Below are positions 1 to 9,962 of a stretch of 64,000 nt of DNA, piece after piece. This stretch comes from Opitutaceae bacterium (GTDB lineage Bacteria; Verrucomicrobiota; Verrucomicrobiia; Opitutales; Opitutaceae), in NCBI GenBank assembly GCA_016715765.1, contig JADJZJ010000005.1, forward strand, positions 43,837-107,836, read 5' to 3'. The notes under the pieces were generated by a model. It was not told the origin of the DNA. It worked only from the letters and a program-made list of their open reading frames with translations, and did no database searches. The position numbers and the translations under genes are program-made. Position 1 is the stretch's first letter. Each line of letters starts with the position of its first letter.

Positions 1-1868
1 TTCGCACGCGCTGCGCGGGTTCGCGTGCTTTCCGCTGCACGGCGAACTGCCGCCCGAGCAGCAGGACCGGGCCGTGGCCCGCTACGATACCCGGAAGATC
101 ATTGTCTCCACCAACGTGGCGGAAACCTCGCTGACCATTGATGGCGTCACCGCGGTCGTGGACTGCGGACTGGCCCGCATGGCGCGGTTCGATCCGCACC
201 GCGGCATCAACACGCTGCTCATCGAGAAGATTTCCGTGGCCAGCGCCGACCAGCGCGCCGGCCGGGCCGGGCGGACCGCCCCGGGGGTGTGCCTGCGGCT
301 GTGGACCGAGCGCGAACACGCGCAGCGGGCGCTGCAGGAATTGCCGGAGGTGAAGCGCCTCGACCTGGCCGAGGTGGTGCTGACGCTCAAGGCGAGCGGG
401 ATCGACGACGTGGCCGGGTTCCCCTGGCTCGAAAAACCTGATCCGAAGGCGCTGGAGCGGGCGGAAACGCTGCTGGCGGATCTGGGGGCGCTCTGCAGGA
501 GCGGCTTTACGCCGCGATGGTGCGGCTGAATCGCGGCATAAAGCCGCTCCTACAATCACCGAGGTCGGCCGCAAGATGCTGCGCTTCCCCGTGCACCCGC
601 GGTACGCGCGCATGTTCCTGGCGGCGCAGGAGCGGGGCTGCGTGCGGTCCGTCGCCCTCATGGCGGCGCTGACCCAGGGGCGGAATTTCCTGCTGCGCGG
701 CGTGGACAAGCGCACCGATGAGGCGCGGGACGACCTGTTCGGGGAGGAGCACGAGAGCGACTTTTTCATGCTGATGCGGGCCTGGCGCTATGCGGACAAG
801 GCGAACTACGCGATGGAGGCCTGCCGCCGGCTGGGCCTGCACGCGCAGGGGGCCCGGCAGGTGGGACCGCTGTTTGAGCAGTTCCTGGCCATCGCCGAAA
901 AGGAGGGGCTCGATGTCAGCGAACGCCGCGTGGACGGGGAGGCCGTGCGCAAGTGCGTGCTGGCCGGCTTTTCCGACCAGCTGGCGAAGCGGCTCGACGG
1001 CGGCACGCTGCGCTGCGAGCTGGTGCACAACCGCCGCGGACTGCTCGCGCGCGAAAGCTGCATTCAAAAGTCCCCCCTGCTGGTGGCGGCGGAGATCAGC
1101 GAGATCGAGGGCCGGGGCGGCGAGGTGAACGTGCTGCTCTCGCTGGCGACGGCGGTCGAGGAATCCTGGCTGAAGGAGATTTTCCCGGAAGATTACCGCG
1201 AGGTGCGCGGCGTGACCTACGACGAATCCATGAAGCGCGTGGTCTCGCGCCGGGAGCGGCGGTTCCGCGACCTGGTGCTCGAGGCCAAAACCAGCAGCGA
1301 GGACGCGCCGCTCAACGAGGCGGCGGCCCTGCTGACGAAGGAAGTGCTGGCCGGGCGCATCAAGCTGGAGGCTTGGGACGAGGCGGTCGAGCAATGGATC
1401 CTGCGCGTAAACCGGCTCGCGGAATGGTTTCCGGAACTGGAGGTCAATCCCATCGCCGACGCCGACCGCGCCACCCTGATCGAGCAGGTTTGCTACGGCG
1501 AACTCAGCGCGCGCGACGTGAAGGACAAGCCGGTCATGCCCGTGCTGCGCGACTGGCTGACGGCCGAGCAACTCGCGGTGATCGACGATTATCTGCCGGA
1601 GAAACTGACCATGGCAAATGGCCGCAAAGCCAAACTCACCTATGCCAAGGAGGGACCGCCGGTGCTCAGCGCCCGGATCCAGGAACTGTACGGCGTGAAC
1701 TCAACGTTCTCGCTGGGCCATGGCCGCGTGCCGGTGAAGATCGAGGTGCTCGCGCCGAATCACCGCCCGATCCAGGTGACCGACGATCTCAGCGTCTTCT
1801 GGCGCGACATGTATCCGAAGGTCAAAGCGGAATTGTCCCGGCGCTATCCCCGTCATGAATGGCGGTAG
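1..1868 (+). pseudogene. hrpB: ATP-dependent RNA helicase HrpB-like, split by a palindromic element; 5' end outside window
   Basis: DEAH-box helicase of the HrpA/HrpB family. The frame open from base 2 carries helicase motif V (STNVAETSLTIDG) and motif VI (QRAGRAGRTAPG). It then runs into a 61-bp inverted repeat at 494-554 and stops at 527-529 after foreign residues. The family sequence resumes at 555 in another frame (ITEVGRKMLRFPVHPRYARM) and continues through a normal HrpB C-terminal domain to the stop at 1866-1868. Removing exactly 494-554 rejoins both halves in frame (LGAL then ITEV), although HrpB proteins usually have a few more residues at this point. The helicase core lacks its N-terminal motifs only because the window starts inside the gene. 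As written the gene cannot make a full-length protein. An internal ATG at 576 could start the C-terminal half, but that half would have no ATPase motifs. Confidence 0.85.
494..554. repeat. Palindromic element A, copy 1 (inside hrpB)
   Basis: Inverted repeat with 25-bp arms at 494-518 and 530-554 (two mismatches) around an 11-nt loop. The arms match those of the intergenic copy at 23860-23921, so this is a dispersed REP/MITE-like element. It sits inside a conserved helicase frame and adds 61 nt, breaking the frame. Confidence 0.85.
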
Positions 1869-1871
1869 AGG

Positions 1872-2387
1872 TCAGTCGAGCGGACGGAAATTGGATTGGT
1901 TCCGGGACGGACCGCCGGTCACGTAGCTGCTTTTGACGGGGCTGACCGGCTGGCCGGTCGCGGCGTCCACGACCGACATGTCGCAAAAGCGCCGTTCGCC
2001 CTCGCCCTCAAGGCGGGGCTTGATGTTCAGCACATAGGTGCCGCCGGCTTTGGCTTCAAAGCTCAGCGCCGTGCGGGCGGTGAAGACGGAGTAGCTGTAT
2101 TCGGCGGAGATTTCGTGCGGCCCCGGGGTGATGGCGATGGGCTGTTCAGCGTTTTCCTTCGCGTTGAGCACAAACTTGCCGTCGATCATCAGCACATAAC
2201 CCAGATGCGGCGCGGCAAAAAGCCCGGACACCTCGATCTTCGATCCCTTGATCCATGTGCCCTGCGCGGTGCCGGCGGGCGGGTGCCGGTAAAGCTGGTC
2301 GGCCGGGATGGCGTCATCCGTCGCACAACCGGCGAGCAGGATGAAAATCAGGGTGGCAAGGGAGCGTGATAAGGCCGTGACGGACAT
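1872..2387 (-). CDS. Predicted lipoprotein, unknown function
   Basis: A 171-residue protein that starts with a short basic segment, a hydrophobic stretch and a lipobox (LLAGC), so it should be lipid-anchored after cleavage before Cys. The rest is soluble and beta-rich in appearance (SGLFAAPHLGYVLMIDGKF, then a region on charge and tissue-like repeats is absent), and I do not recognise a named family. The upstream TTG at 2405 is also in frame, but the ATG at 2387 has a GGAG at 2403-2400, 12 nt away, and leaves a normal signal sequence, so I prefer it. It converges with hrpB (3-bp gap) and follows the glycosidase-like gene on the same strand. Confidence 0.7.
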   Translation of the reverse strand: MSVTALSRSLATLIFILLAGCATDDAIPADQLYRHPPAGTAQGTWIKGSKIEVSGLFAAPHLGYVLMIDGKFVLNAKENAEQPIAITPGPHEISAEYSYSVFTARTALSFEAKAGGTYVLNIKPRLEGEGERRFCDMSVVDAATGQPVSPVKSSYVTGGPSRNQSNFRPLD

Positions 2388-2427
2388 GGGATTCAATTTC
2401 TCCAAGGGTTGATGCTGCCCCTTGGAG
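2385..2427 (-). promoter_or_regulatory. Hairpin that buries the likely Shine-Dalgarno of the lipoprotein gene
   Basis: A perfect 9-bp inverted repeat (arms 2419-2427 and 2400-2408, 10-nt loop) lies between the glycosidase-like gene and the lipoprotein gene. Read on the minus strand, its second arm ends in GGAG, the only ribosome-binding-like sequence upstream of the ATG at 2387. Base pairing would mask it. It could equally be a weak terminator of the upstream gene, though no U-run follows. Confidence 0.4.
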
Positions 2428-2465
2428 TCGCGGCGGTCAAGAATGCGCCCTTGGTTTGTGATTGA

Positions 2466-4604
2466 TCAGCGCAGGAGGGCGGAGAAGCGGAGTTCCGGTG
2501 CCGGTTTCGCCCAGGCGATGGTCTCCCCATCGGGCAGGATACGGGCGGTGGCATCGTCCACCGAGTCGATTTTTTTACCCCCCGGCAGACGGATATGCAC
2601 CTGGAGATTCGCGGGCAGCCGGCCGGCGGTAAGCGTGACCTCGCCAGCGACGTGATGCGGGTCGGCTTGCGTGAGGGTGTACGAGATCGGACCGAAGTGG
2701 CTGGCAAAACCGGTGCCACCCAAGGGGCCGCGTGCGAGCCACGAGCGGTCGGCGCCGCGGCCGAGGTGCAGGGTGTCGCCGTCTTCCAGCACGAGGCAGT
2801 CGCGCAGGAGGCGGACGACGGCGATGGGAGTCCACAGGTGCTGGCGGTCGCCGAGGGTCTTGGGCGACCCGGGCTCGGGCCCGCGCTCCTCGCACCACGA
2901 GTAGAGTGGCGTGCCGTGGTTGAGCGTGGCGTAGAGGTAGCGGGCCACGGCATCGCCATCGCCGCGCCGCAGCAGGGTCTCGGCGAGATTGTCCAGGGTC
3001 ATGGCAACCCACATGCCGTCCTCCATCCAACCGGTGTGGATCGGGATGCCGCCGGGACTCATCTTCGACTCGATCTTGCGGATGGTGCCGGTGATCAACG
3101 GGTCATCGGTGGCGAGCAGTCCGCAGGGAGTGGTGGCGTTCAGCGCGCCAAACCGGCTGCCGCCGAGCTTGCCGGCGACGCCCGGGATCCAGCGGTAGTC
3201 GCCCTCGTCAATGGCGCCGCGGTGGATGACATCGAGAAGGTCGGCGCGGGCGGTCCCGACGATCTGGCGCAATTCGGCGGCCTCGGCCTCGAGACCGAGG
3301 GTCTCGGCGGCCTCGAGGACCACGGTGTCGGCGAACACGGCCCAGATGTTGTGGGGGATGAACACGCCGAAGAAGCCGCCGTCATGGCGGAGCCCGCCGT
3401 CGCCCATGCCGCGCTGCAGGAGGCCGTGGTCGAGGGACTTCCTGCCCTCCACCAGGCGGCGGGAACGCTGCCGTGAGCGCTCATGCCAGCGGGCGCTGGC
3501 CAGCATGCGCGGAAAGACGTTCACCAGGTAGTCGCGGTCGCGGGTGATCCGGTAGTGCTCATGGATGAACCAGCACTTGAAGCCGGCGGAGAACCAGCAG
3601 CCGCGCGCCCAGCCCTGAGGCTCGGACCAGCAGCCGTCGAAGTTCTGGAGGTCAAGGGCGAGCCGGTAGCCCTCGGCGGCCTCCAGCGGTAGTCCGGCCT
3701 GGTCAAGGCAGATGCTGGCGATGGCGGCCTCGGCGGGATTGGCGCAGCGGTAGAGTTCGGTGCCGGGCAGGGTGCCGAGGTAATCGCCGGGCACGGGTTC
3801 GCGCATGATGAAGATGTCGGCGAGCCCCGCGTAATACGCCTGGCGCACGCCGTCGTCGGCGAGGGCCAGGCGGGTGGTGCGGCCGATCAGCTTTTCCCAC
3901 CCCGCCTTCGCCTCGGCGTATTCGGCCGCCCAGTCGCGGCGGCGCAACTCGGGCAGCATGGTCTCGTACACGCGGTAGGGGCGCAGCAGCCAGACGACCT
4001 TCGTGGCGCCCGGGGCAAGATTGACGGTGGGGGCCAGCGTGTGGGCTGCGAGAGGATAGTCGTCGGCGCCCTGCGCGGCGACGATGATGCGGTCGGCCCG
4101 CGCCCACCAGCCGGCGACGAGGGCATCGCGGGCGTTGGCCGGCAGGCCGGGATCAACGAAGGCCGGACTGACGCCGCGCCACTTGTCGGGCACATGGCAG
4201 GCGACGGCGGCGCGATGGTCAACGCGATCGCGGTTGGTGAACGCGATGCGGGCGATTGCCGCGCGCTGGCCGCCGATCACCTCGATGACAGTTTCCACCG
4301 CGGGGTGGGGAAATGTCGCCGCCAGGCCCGGCAGCCAGCCGTCGAGCCGGCCCCAGCGCGACTCGGTCGCGGGCGCGCCGTCCACGAGCGGCTGCACCAC
4401 CACGCTCCACTGGGTCGGCGGGCTGTTGAAGTTGGCGACGGGATAGTCGAGCAGGGTGTCGTAGCTCCACGACAGGGTCACCTTGCCGGGTTCACAGTCC
4501 ACCAGCGTCTTGTCGCCGCTGTCCGGTGGCGCGACGGTGACGCGGTGCGGCGTGGCGAACGCATAGTTGAAACTGACGGCGGGCGTTGCGGCGGGACTGG
4601 ACAT
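2466..4604 (-). CDS. Large (alpha/alpha)6-barrel glycosidase-like protein
   Basis: A 712-residue protein with no obvious signal peptide. The N-terminal third looks like a beta-sandwich and the middle like an alpha/alpha toroid of the kind found in glycoside hydrolases of the GH15/GH63/GH78 and MGH1-like groups (for example LGTLPGTELYRCANPAEAAI, IHTGWMEDGMWVAMTLDN, and QHLWTPIAVVRLLRDCL near the C-terminus). The final 100 residues form a small beta domain typical of these enzymes. I cannot assign a GH family or catalytic residues from the sequence alone. The start at 4604 avoids overlap with the upstream gene; an in-frame ATG at 4646 would overlap it. No Shine-Dalgarno is visible at either. 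Confidence 0.6.
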   Translation of the reverse strand: MSSPAATPAVSFNYAFATPHRVTVAPPDSGDKTLVDCEPGKVTLSWSYDTLLDYPVANFNSPPTQWSVVVQPLVDGAPATESRWGRLDGWLPGLAATFPHPAVETVIEVIGGQRAAIARIAFTNRDRVDHRAAVACHVPDKWRGVSPAFVDPGLPANARDALVAGWWARADRIIVAAQGADDYPLAAHTLAPTVNLAPGATKVVWLLRPYRVYETMLPELRRRDWAAEYAEAKAGWEKLIGRTTRLALADDGVRQAYYAGLADIFIMREPVPGDYLGTLPGTELYRCANPAEAAIASICLDQAGLPLEAAEGYRLALDLQNFDGCWSEPQGWARGCWFSAGFKCWFIHEHYRITRDRDYLVNVFPRMLASARWHERSRQRSRRLVEGRKSLDHGLLQRGMGDGGLRHDGGFFGVFIPHNIWAVFADTVVLEAAETLGLEAEAAELRQIVGTARADLLDVIHRGAIDEGDYRWIPGVAGKLGGSRFGALNATTPCGLLATDDPLITGTIRKIESKMSPGGIPIHTGWMEDGMWVAMTLDNLAETLLRRGDGDAVARYLYATLNHGTPLYSWCEERGPEPGSPKTLGDRQHLWTPIAVVRLLRDCLVLEDGDTLHLGRGADRSWLARGPLGGTGFASHFGPISYTLTQADPHHVAGEVTLTAGRLPANLQVHIRLPGGKKIDSVDDATARILPDGETIAWAKPAPELRFSALLR

Positions 4605-4629
4605 GGGAGTAATTTGGCGGGTGCCGGCT

Positions 4630-4932
4630 TCAGGGCAGACTGACATGGGTCAGCAGCAGGGTGGCGGGGCGGGTCGGGACCGCAACGGGCAGGCCGGACT
4701 CCGGATAGAAGTCGCCGAAATAGGCGGGCGCATACTCGCGCCACGCGGCGATTTCGCGGCGCAGGAGGTCGTAGGGCAGGAGGGGTGCACCGGTGGCTGC
4801 AGGAGCCTGGAAACGGTCAAACCACTCCTGGCTTTCCGCAAATTCCGGGGCCGGGGTTTGGCCGGTGCAAACCGAGGCGACGAATCCCATGAAGGTCGCG
4901 ATGAGAATGCGCAGCAAGGAAGGGCAGTGCAT
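4630..4932 (-). CDS. Small exported protein, possible glycosidase remnant
   Basis: About 100 residues from the ATG at 4932 (an upstream ATG at 4968 is also in frame). The N-terminus has a hydrophobic segment (LLRILIATFMGFVASVCTGQ) that reads as a signal peptide. The C-terminal half contains REYAPAYFGDFYP, which resembles the REIxPYxxGDFYPL region near the end of GH36-type alpha-galactosidases. That would make this a fused or decayed remnant of a secreted glycosidase, but the similarity is short and uncertain. It lies 25 bp upstream of the glycosidase-like gene on the same strand. Confidence 0.4.
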   Translation of the reverse strand: MHCPSLLRILIATFMGFVASVCTGQTPAPEFAESQEWFDRFQAPAATGAPLLPYDLLRREIAAWREYAPAYFGDFYPESGLPVAVPTRPATLLLTHVSLP

Positions 4933-5024
4933 CAGCGCACACCTTGCGCCGGGCATTTGCTCCGACAAGGGGAAAGTCAGTGAATATTAGAGCGAACAAA
5001 AGATAGCCGTGGCCGATTCGCCGT

Positions 5025-5053
5025 TGTAGCCGGGGTCGTTGACCCCGGCTACA
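5025..5053. repeat. Perfect 13-bp palindrome downstream of speA
   Basis: Arms at 5025-5037 and 5041-5053 with a 3-nt loop, 31 bp after the speA stop. On the minus strand there is no U-run after it; on the plus strand a T-rich stretch (5057-5061) follows. It may act as a terminator or belong to the palindromic repeat families seen elsewhere in this window. Confidence 0.6.
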
Positions 5054-5083
5054 TCGTTTTTGGTCCGCTCTAGAGGACTGGCT

Positions 5084-7033
5084 TCAGACCTTCTTCGGTT
5101 TCTTGCGCCCGTCGGTCCGCTCGATGTTGAGGTACGTCTTGGCCAGCATCTGGGACTCGTAGAACTCGACCAGGCGCACGCCCTCGCGGGGCTTGATCAG
5201 GTCCTTGCGGGTGGCGTGGTCGATCTGCTGCTTGATGCGCCGGCAGAGTTCCTCCCACTGGTATTGCACGCCCTCGATGACATCGGAGACGCGGGAGCCG
5301 GCGAGGGCCTCCTCGATGTAGAAGCCGTTGGGTTCGTCCTCCTCGAGGAAGACGTGCACCTCGTTGACGCGGCCGAAGAGGTTGTGCAGGTCGCCCATGA
5401 TGTCCTGGTAGGCGCCGGTGAGGAAGACGCCGAGGTAGTAGGGCTTGTTGTTCAGCGGGTGCAGGGTGAGGTAGTCCTTCGTGTCCTGCAGGTCGATGAA
5501 CGAGGAGATCTTGCCGTCGGAGTCGCACGTGATGTCCACGAGGATCGCGTTGACGGTGGGCTTTTCATTGAGCCGGTGCAGCGGGGTGATGGGGAAGAGC
5601 TGCTTCAGGGCCCAGTGGTCGAGCAGGGACTGGAAGACCGAGAAGTTGCACACGTACTGGTCGGCGAGGAGCGTGGAGAGGTCGTGCAGCTCCTCCGGCT
5701 GGTAGCCGGACTTCTGGCCCTCGCGGTCGATCTGCTCGCAGATCTGCCAGAAGAGCGACTCGGCGGCGGCGCGGTTCTCGAGGTCGAGGTAGCCGAGGTT
5801 GAAGAGCGAGAAGGCCTCCTCCTTCTTCTGGATGGCGTCGTGGAAGCGCTCGAGCCGGCCGAGCTTCGTCTTGTTCTTCAGCATCACCTCGAGGTCGGTG
5901 ACGACCTTGTGCTTCACCTTGGGCTGGTGCTGGTGGCCGAGGGACTCGCGCTTGTTGATGCGCTCGAAGACCTCGACGACGAGGAGGGAGTGGGGGGCGA
6001 CGATCGCGCGGCCGGATTCGCTGACAATGTCGGGCACGGGCACGCCTGACGCGGTGCAGATCTCGCGGATGTTGAAGACCACGTCGCGGGCGTACTCCTC
6101 CATCGAGTAGTTCATGGACGACTCGAAGTTCGTGCGCGAACCGTCGTAATCGATGCCCAGGCCGCCGCCGACGTCGAGGTAGCCCATCGGGAAGCCCATC
6201 TTGGCGAGCTGGCAGTAGAAGCGGGACGCCTCGATGACGGCGTTCTTGATCGTGATGATGTTCGGGACCTGCGAGCCGATGTGGAAATGCACGAGGCGCA
6301 GCGCCGAGGTCAGCTTGGCGCTCTTGAGCTTTTCGCAGGCGAAGAGGATTTCCGCGGTGTTGAGGCCGAACTTGGCGTTGTCGCCCGTGGACAGGGCCCA
6401 CTTGCCCTCGCCGCGGGTCTGGAGCTTGGCGCGGAAGCCGATCATGGGCTTCACGCCGGTCTCAACGGAGATGCGGATGATGTCGTCGAGCTCGGCCAGC
6501 TGCTCGACGACGATGATGATCTTCTTGCCCAGCTTGCGGCCGAGCAGGGCGAGGCGGATGTAGTCGTGGTCCTTGTAGCCGTTGCAGATGATCAGCCGCT
6601 GGGAGCCCTCATGCATCGCGAGGGCGATCATGAGCTCGGGTTTGGAGCCGGCTTCCAGGCCGTAGCTGTAGTCCTTGCCGGCGGCGATGATCTCATCCAC
6701 CACCTCGCGCAATTGGTTCACCTTGATGGGGAAGACCCCGCGGTAGTCGCCCTTGTAGCCCTCCTCCTTGATGGCCTTGCGGAAGAGTTCGTTGAGCTGG
6801 GTGACCCGGTGGCGCAGCAGGTCCTGGAACCGGATGACCATGGGGGCCTTGAGGCCCATTTCCAGCGCTTCGTCCACGACATCGAGGACGCGGATGCCGC
6901 GCCCGTCGGTGAGGGGCTGCACATTGACAAAGCCGTCGGGGTCAACCGCGAAGTGGCCGGAGCCCCAGCGCTTGAAGCCGTAAAGCTCTTCGGATTTGGC
7001 CGCCGACCAAGCGGATGCGGATTTGTTTTTCAA
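5084..7033 (-). CDS. speA: Biosynthetic arginine decarboxylase
   Basis: A 649-residue PLP enzyme that decarboxylates arginine to agmatine, the entry to the agmatine route to putrescine and spermidine. It has the full length of the SpeA family. The PLP lysine is in GVFPIKVNQ (K104). HFHIGSQ (about 249-255) and GGGLGIDY (289-296) form the cofactor phosphate site of the alanine-racemase-type barrel. The C-terminal part carries the expected ITCDSDGKI segment with the catalytic cysteine of the second half-site. It is divergent from yajC, with about 90 bp between the starts. No agmatinase or agmatine deiminase gene is nearby in the window. Confidence 0.95.
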   Translation of the reverse strand: MKNKSASAWSAAKSEELYGFKRWGSGHFAVDPDGFVNVQPLTDGRGIRVLDVVDEALEMGLKAPMVIRFQDLLRHRVTQLNELFRKAIKEEGYKGDYRGVFPIKVNQLREVVDEIIAAGKDYSYGLEAGSKPELMIALAMHEGSQRLIICNGYKDHDYIRLALLGRKLGKKIIIVVEQLAELDDIIRISVETGVKPMIGFRAKLQTRGEGKWALSTGDNAKFGLNTAEILFACEKLKSAKLTSALRLVHFHIGSQVPNIITIKNAVIEASRFYCQLAKMGFPMGYLDVGGGLGIDYDGSRTNFESSMNYSMEEYARDVVFNIREICTASGVPVPDIVSESGRAIVAPHSLLVVEVFERINKRESLGHQHQPKVKHKVVTDLEVMLKNKTKLGRLERFHDAIQKKEEAFSLFNLGYLDLENRAAAESLFWQICEQIDREGQKSGYQPEELHDLSTLLADQYVCNFSVFQSLLDHWALKQLFPITPLHRLNEKPTVNAILVDITCDSDGKISSFIDLQDTKDYLTLHPLNNKPYYLGVFLTGAYQDIMGDLHNLFGRVNEVHVFLEEDEPNGFYIEEALAGSRVSDVIEGVQYQWEELCRRIKQQIDHATRKDLIKPREGVRLVEFYESQMLAKTYLNIERTDGRKKPKKV

Positions 7034-7121
7034 CGAGGGGAGGAGGGGAGTTATGGCTTGCTATTGCCGGAGGCGAATCAGTTAGATGCGTGTTTTCTTT
7101 TTTCAAATCACCCAACACGCA

Positions 7122-7466
7122 ATGATGAAAATGTCCCTCTTGAACGACTCCTCCCTTCTGTTCGCCCAAGCCGCCCCCCAGGGTCAGGGCAGTCCGCTGC
7201 CGACTTTGCTGTTCTTCGGGCTCATGTTTGCCGCGATGTATTTCCTGATGATCGCGCCGCAGCGGAAGAAGCAGAAGGAGCACGAGAAGATGCTCGCCGC
7301 GCTGCAGACCGGCGACGAGATCGTGACAACGGGCGGCATCTACGGGCAGATCACCAACGTCAAGGAGGACCGCTTTGTCATCCGCGTCGCCGACAACACC
7401 AAAATCGAGGTCGGCAAGGGCTTTGTGCACGCCGTCGCCCGCAAGGCGGGCGAGGAGAAGAAGTAA
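7122..7466 (+). CDS. yajC: Preprotein translocase subunit YajC
   Basis: Small inner-membrane partner of SecDF. One transmembrane helix (LPTLLFFGLMFAAMYFLMIA) is followed by the typical PQRKKQKEHEKML cytosolic segment and the GDEIVTTGGIYGQI motif. Several in-frame ATGs are present at the start (7086, 7122, 7125, 7131). I chose 7122 because it leaves the usual short N-terminal tail; there is no clear Shine-Dalgarno. It lies 66 bp before secDF, the standard yajC-secD-secF order. Confidence 0.9.
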   Translation: MMKMSLLNDSSLLFAQAAPQGQGSPLPTLLFFGLMFAAMYFLMIAPQRKKQKEHEKMLAALQTGDEIVTTGGIYGQITNVKEDRFVIRVADNTKIEVGKGFVHAVARKAGEEKK

Positions 7467-7532
7467 CCGGCGGTCCGCCCCGCGCCGTGGCCGGACCGGT
7501 CCTGGCATCCCTTTCAAAAACCCACCCTAACC

Positions 7533-9937
7533 ATGCTTAGAAACAACCTCTGGAAGCTGACCTTCACCCTGGCCATCGTGGCCTGGGCGCTGGCGACACT
7601 CCTCCCCCTGCAGGACCGGCCGTTTGCCGACTACGTCAAGGCCTCCGCCACCGCGAAGACGGCCGAGTTCGCGAAACTCATGGACGAGGCCGCCAGCCGC
7701 AAGCAGAGCGGCCAGGCGATGAGCGAATTCGTCGCGCTCAAGCAGATCGGCAAGGAGCGGCGCCTCGATCTCTCCCAGTATTTCCCCGACATCCGCCTGG
7801 AGGAGAAGCTCAAGAACATCGAGAAGCGGAACGACATCCTCCTGACGGAGCTCCTCCGCCAGTCCAAGGCCCCGCTGCAGCTCGGTCTCGACCTGCGCGG
7901 CGGCATTGCCTTCACGCTGGAAGTGGACGAGGCCGCCGCCGCCGGCATCAGCATGAGCGAGCGCCAGGAAAAGCTCACCAAGGCCATCGAGATCCTCGGC
8001 AACCGCATCGACGGCCTCGGCGTCACGGAACCCATCATCCGGGCCGTGGGCAACAACCGCATCGAGGTCCAGCTTCCCCGCGTCAACACCAAGGACAACC
8101 CCGAGGTGCTGGAAAACGTCAAGAAACCGGCCCGCCTCGACTTCCGGGTCGTGCATCCGACGCTGACGCCGGAGATGACGGCCGAGATTCCCCCGGGCTA
8201 CGAGATCCTCATGCTGGAGTACGAGGGCGCGCGGGGTGAGACCGGCGTCGAGGAAGTCTTCGTCAAACGCATTCCCGAGATGACCGGCGAGGCCATCTCC
8301 AACTCCTTCGCCCGGCCCGATCTTTACGGCAAACCGGAGGTCATCCTCCAGTTCAACGACGAGGGTCGCAAGCGGTTCGCCGCGGTCACCCGCGAGATCG
8401 CCACCCTGGGCGAGCAGTCGGGCCGCCTCGGCCGCCTGGCCATCGTGCTCGACGGCAAGCTGTACTCCGCCCCGACGGTGAAGGAGGAGATCGACAGCGA
8501 GAGCGCCCAGATCACCGGCAGCTTCAGCGAGCGCGAGGCGCTCAACCTGGCCAACGTCCTGAACAACCCCCTCGACCTGCCCCTCATCGTGAAGGAACAG
8601 TACGAGATCGGGCCCTCCCTGGCGGCGGATGCGATTTCCAGCGGCCAGAAGGCGTTCATCATCGGCACGGCCCTGACCGCCGCCTTCATCATTGTCTTCT
8701 ACACCACCGGCGGCCTGCTCGCGGTCGTGGCGATGGCGGGCAACGTCATCATCATCCTCGGCGTCATGGCCAGCATCGGCGCCACGCTCTCCATGCCGGG
8801 CATCGCCGGCATCGTGCTGACCATCGGCATGTCGGTGGACTCGAACATCCTGATCTTCGAGCGCATGAAGGAGGAGCTGAAGCTGGGCAAGTCACTGTCC
8901 GCCTCCCTCGAGGCCGGCTTCGACAAGGCCTTCTCCGCGATTCTGGACGGCAATCTGACCACCCTCATCACGGCGGTGATCATGATCATCCTGGGCACCG
9001 GTCCCGTGAAGGGCTTCGGCGTCACGCTGACCATCGGCATTTTCTCCACCATGTTCGCGGCGCTGGTCGTCAGCCGGCTGCTGCTCGAGTGGGTGATCAA
9101 CGGCGGGATCGTGCAGAAGATCCGCATGCTGAGCGTGCTCACGAATACGAAGTACGATTTCCTGAAGTACGCCCGGCCCGCCTTCATTGCTTCCTGGCTC
9201 GTCGTCGCCATCGGCATCGGCGCCGTCGTTTACAAGGGCAAGGAAATCTACGGCATCGATTTCACCGGCGGCGACCAGGTGAACCTGAATTTCACGCAAA
9301 AGGTCGGGCTGGGCGATATCCGCAAGGTCGCGTCCTCCGCCGGTTTGGAGGACATCAACCTGAGCTACACGCAGCCCATCGGGGGCGACCGCGAGGTGCT
9401 GCGCCTCACGACCCCGTTTGACCAGGCCGAAACCCTGGTCAAGGCCCTGCAGGCCAAGCATCCCGAGGCCGGATTCACCATGGCCGGCGGGACCCGCATC
9501 GGTCCGAGCGTGGGCAGCGAAATCCAGTCCAACGCCTTCTGGGCCATCTTCTGGTCCCTGCTCCTCATTCTGGTCTACGTGGCGTTCCGCTTCGAGTTCG
9601 GCTACGGCATGGGCGCGGTCGTCTCGACCGTGCACGATCTGCTGATGACCATCGGCATCTTCGTGCTCTTTGACCGGCAGTTCAACGCGTCGATGGTCGC
9701 CGGCATCCTGCTGATCGCGGGTTACTCGATCAACGACACCATCGTGGTGTTCGACCGTATCCGCGAGGAGTTGAAGCTCAACCCGACCGGCACGCTGCGC
9801 GACATCATCAACCATTCGCTCAATCTCACCCTGTCCCTTTCTACTGGTGGCACAAGGGCGACCGGAAGCATGTTGAGGCGCATCACGACATCGCGCCGAA
9901 ATACGAGTGGACGGGTTCCAGCAAGGCTTCGGAGTGA
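7533..9937 (+). pseudogene. secDF: Fused SecDF protein-export protein with a deletion in the SecF part
   Basis: SecD and SecF are fused in one frame, as in many Verrucomicrobia. SecD shows the first membrane helix, LGLDLRGGIAFTLEV, the periplasmic P1 domain and the helices around GIAGIVLTIGMSVDSNILIFERM. SecF starts near YDFLKYARPAF and has GIDFTGGDQV and GYSINDTIVVFDRIREEL. After NHSLNLTLS (about 9835) the family sequence stops abruptly. Bases from 9839 to the TGA at 9935-9937, in another frame, encode FYWWHKGDRKHVEAHH and onwards, the usual cytosolic tail of these proteins. About 50-60 residues covering the last SecF membrane helices are therefore missing, and the deletion shifts the frame. 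As written the frame reads through into recJ. This may be an assembly error, because secDF is expected to be functional. Confidence 0.85.
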
Positions 9938-9962
9938 TCCTTTCCTGAAGCCGGATTGTGTG

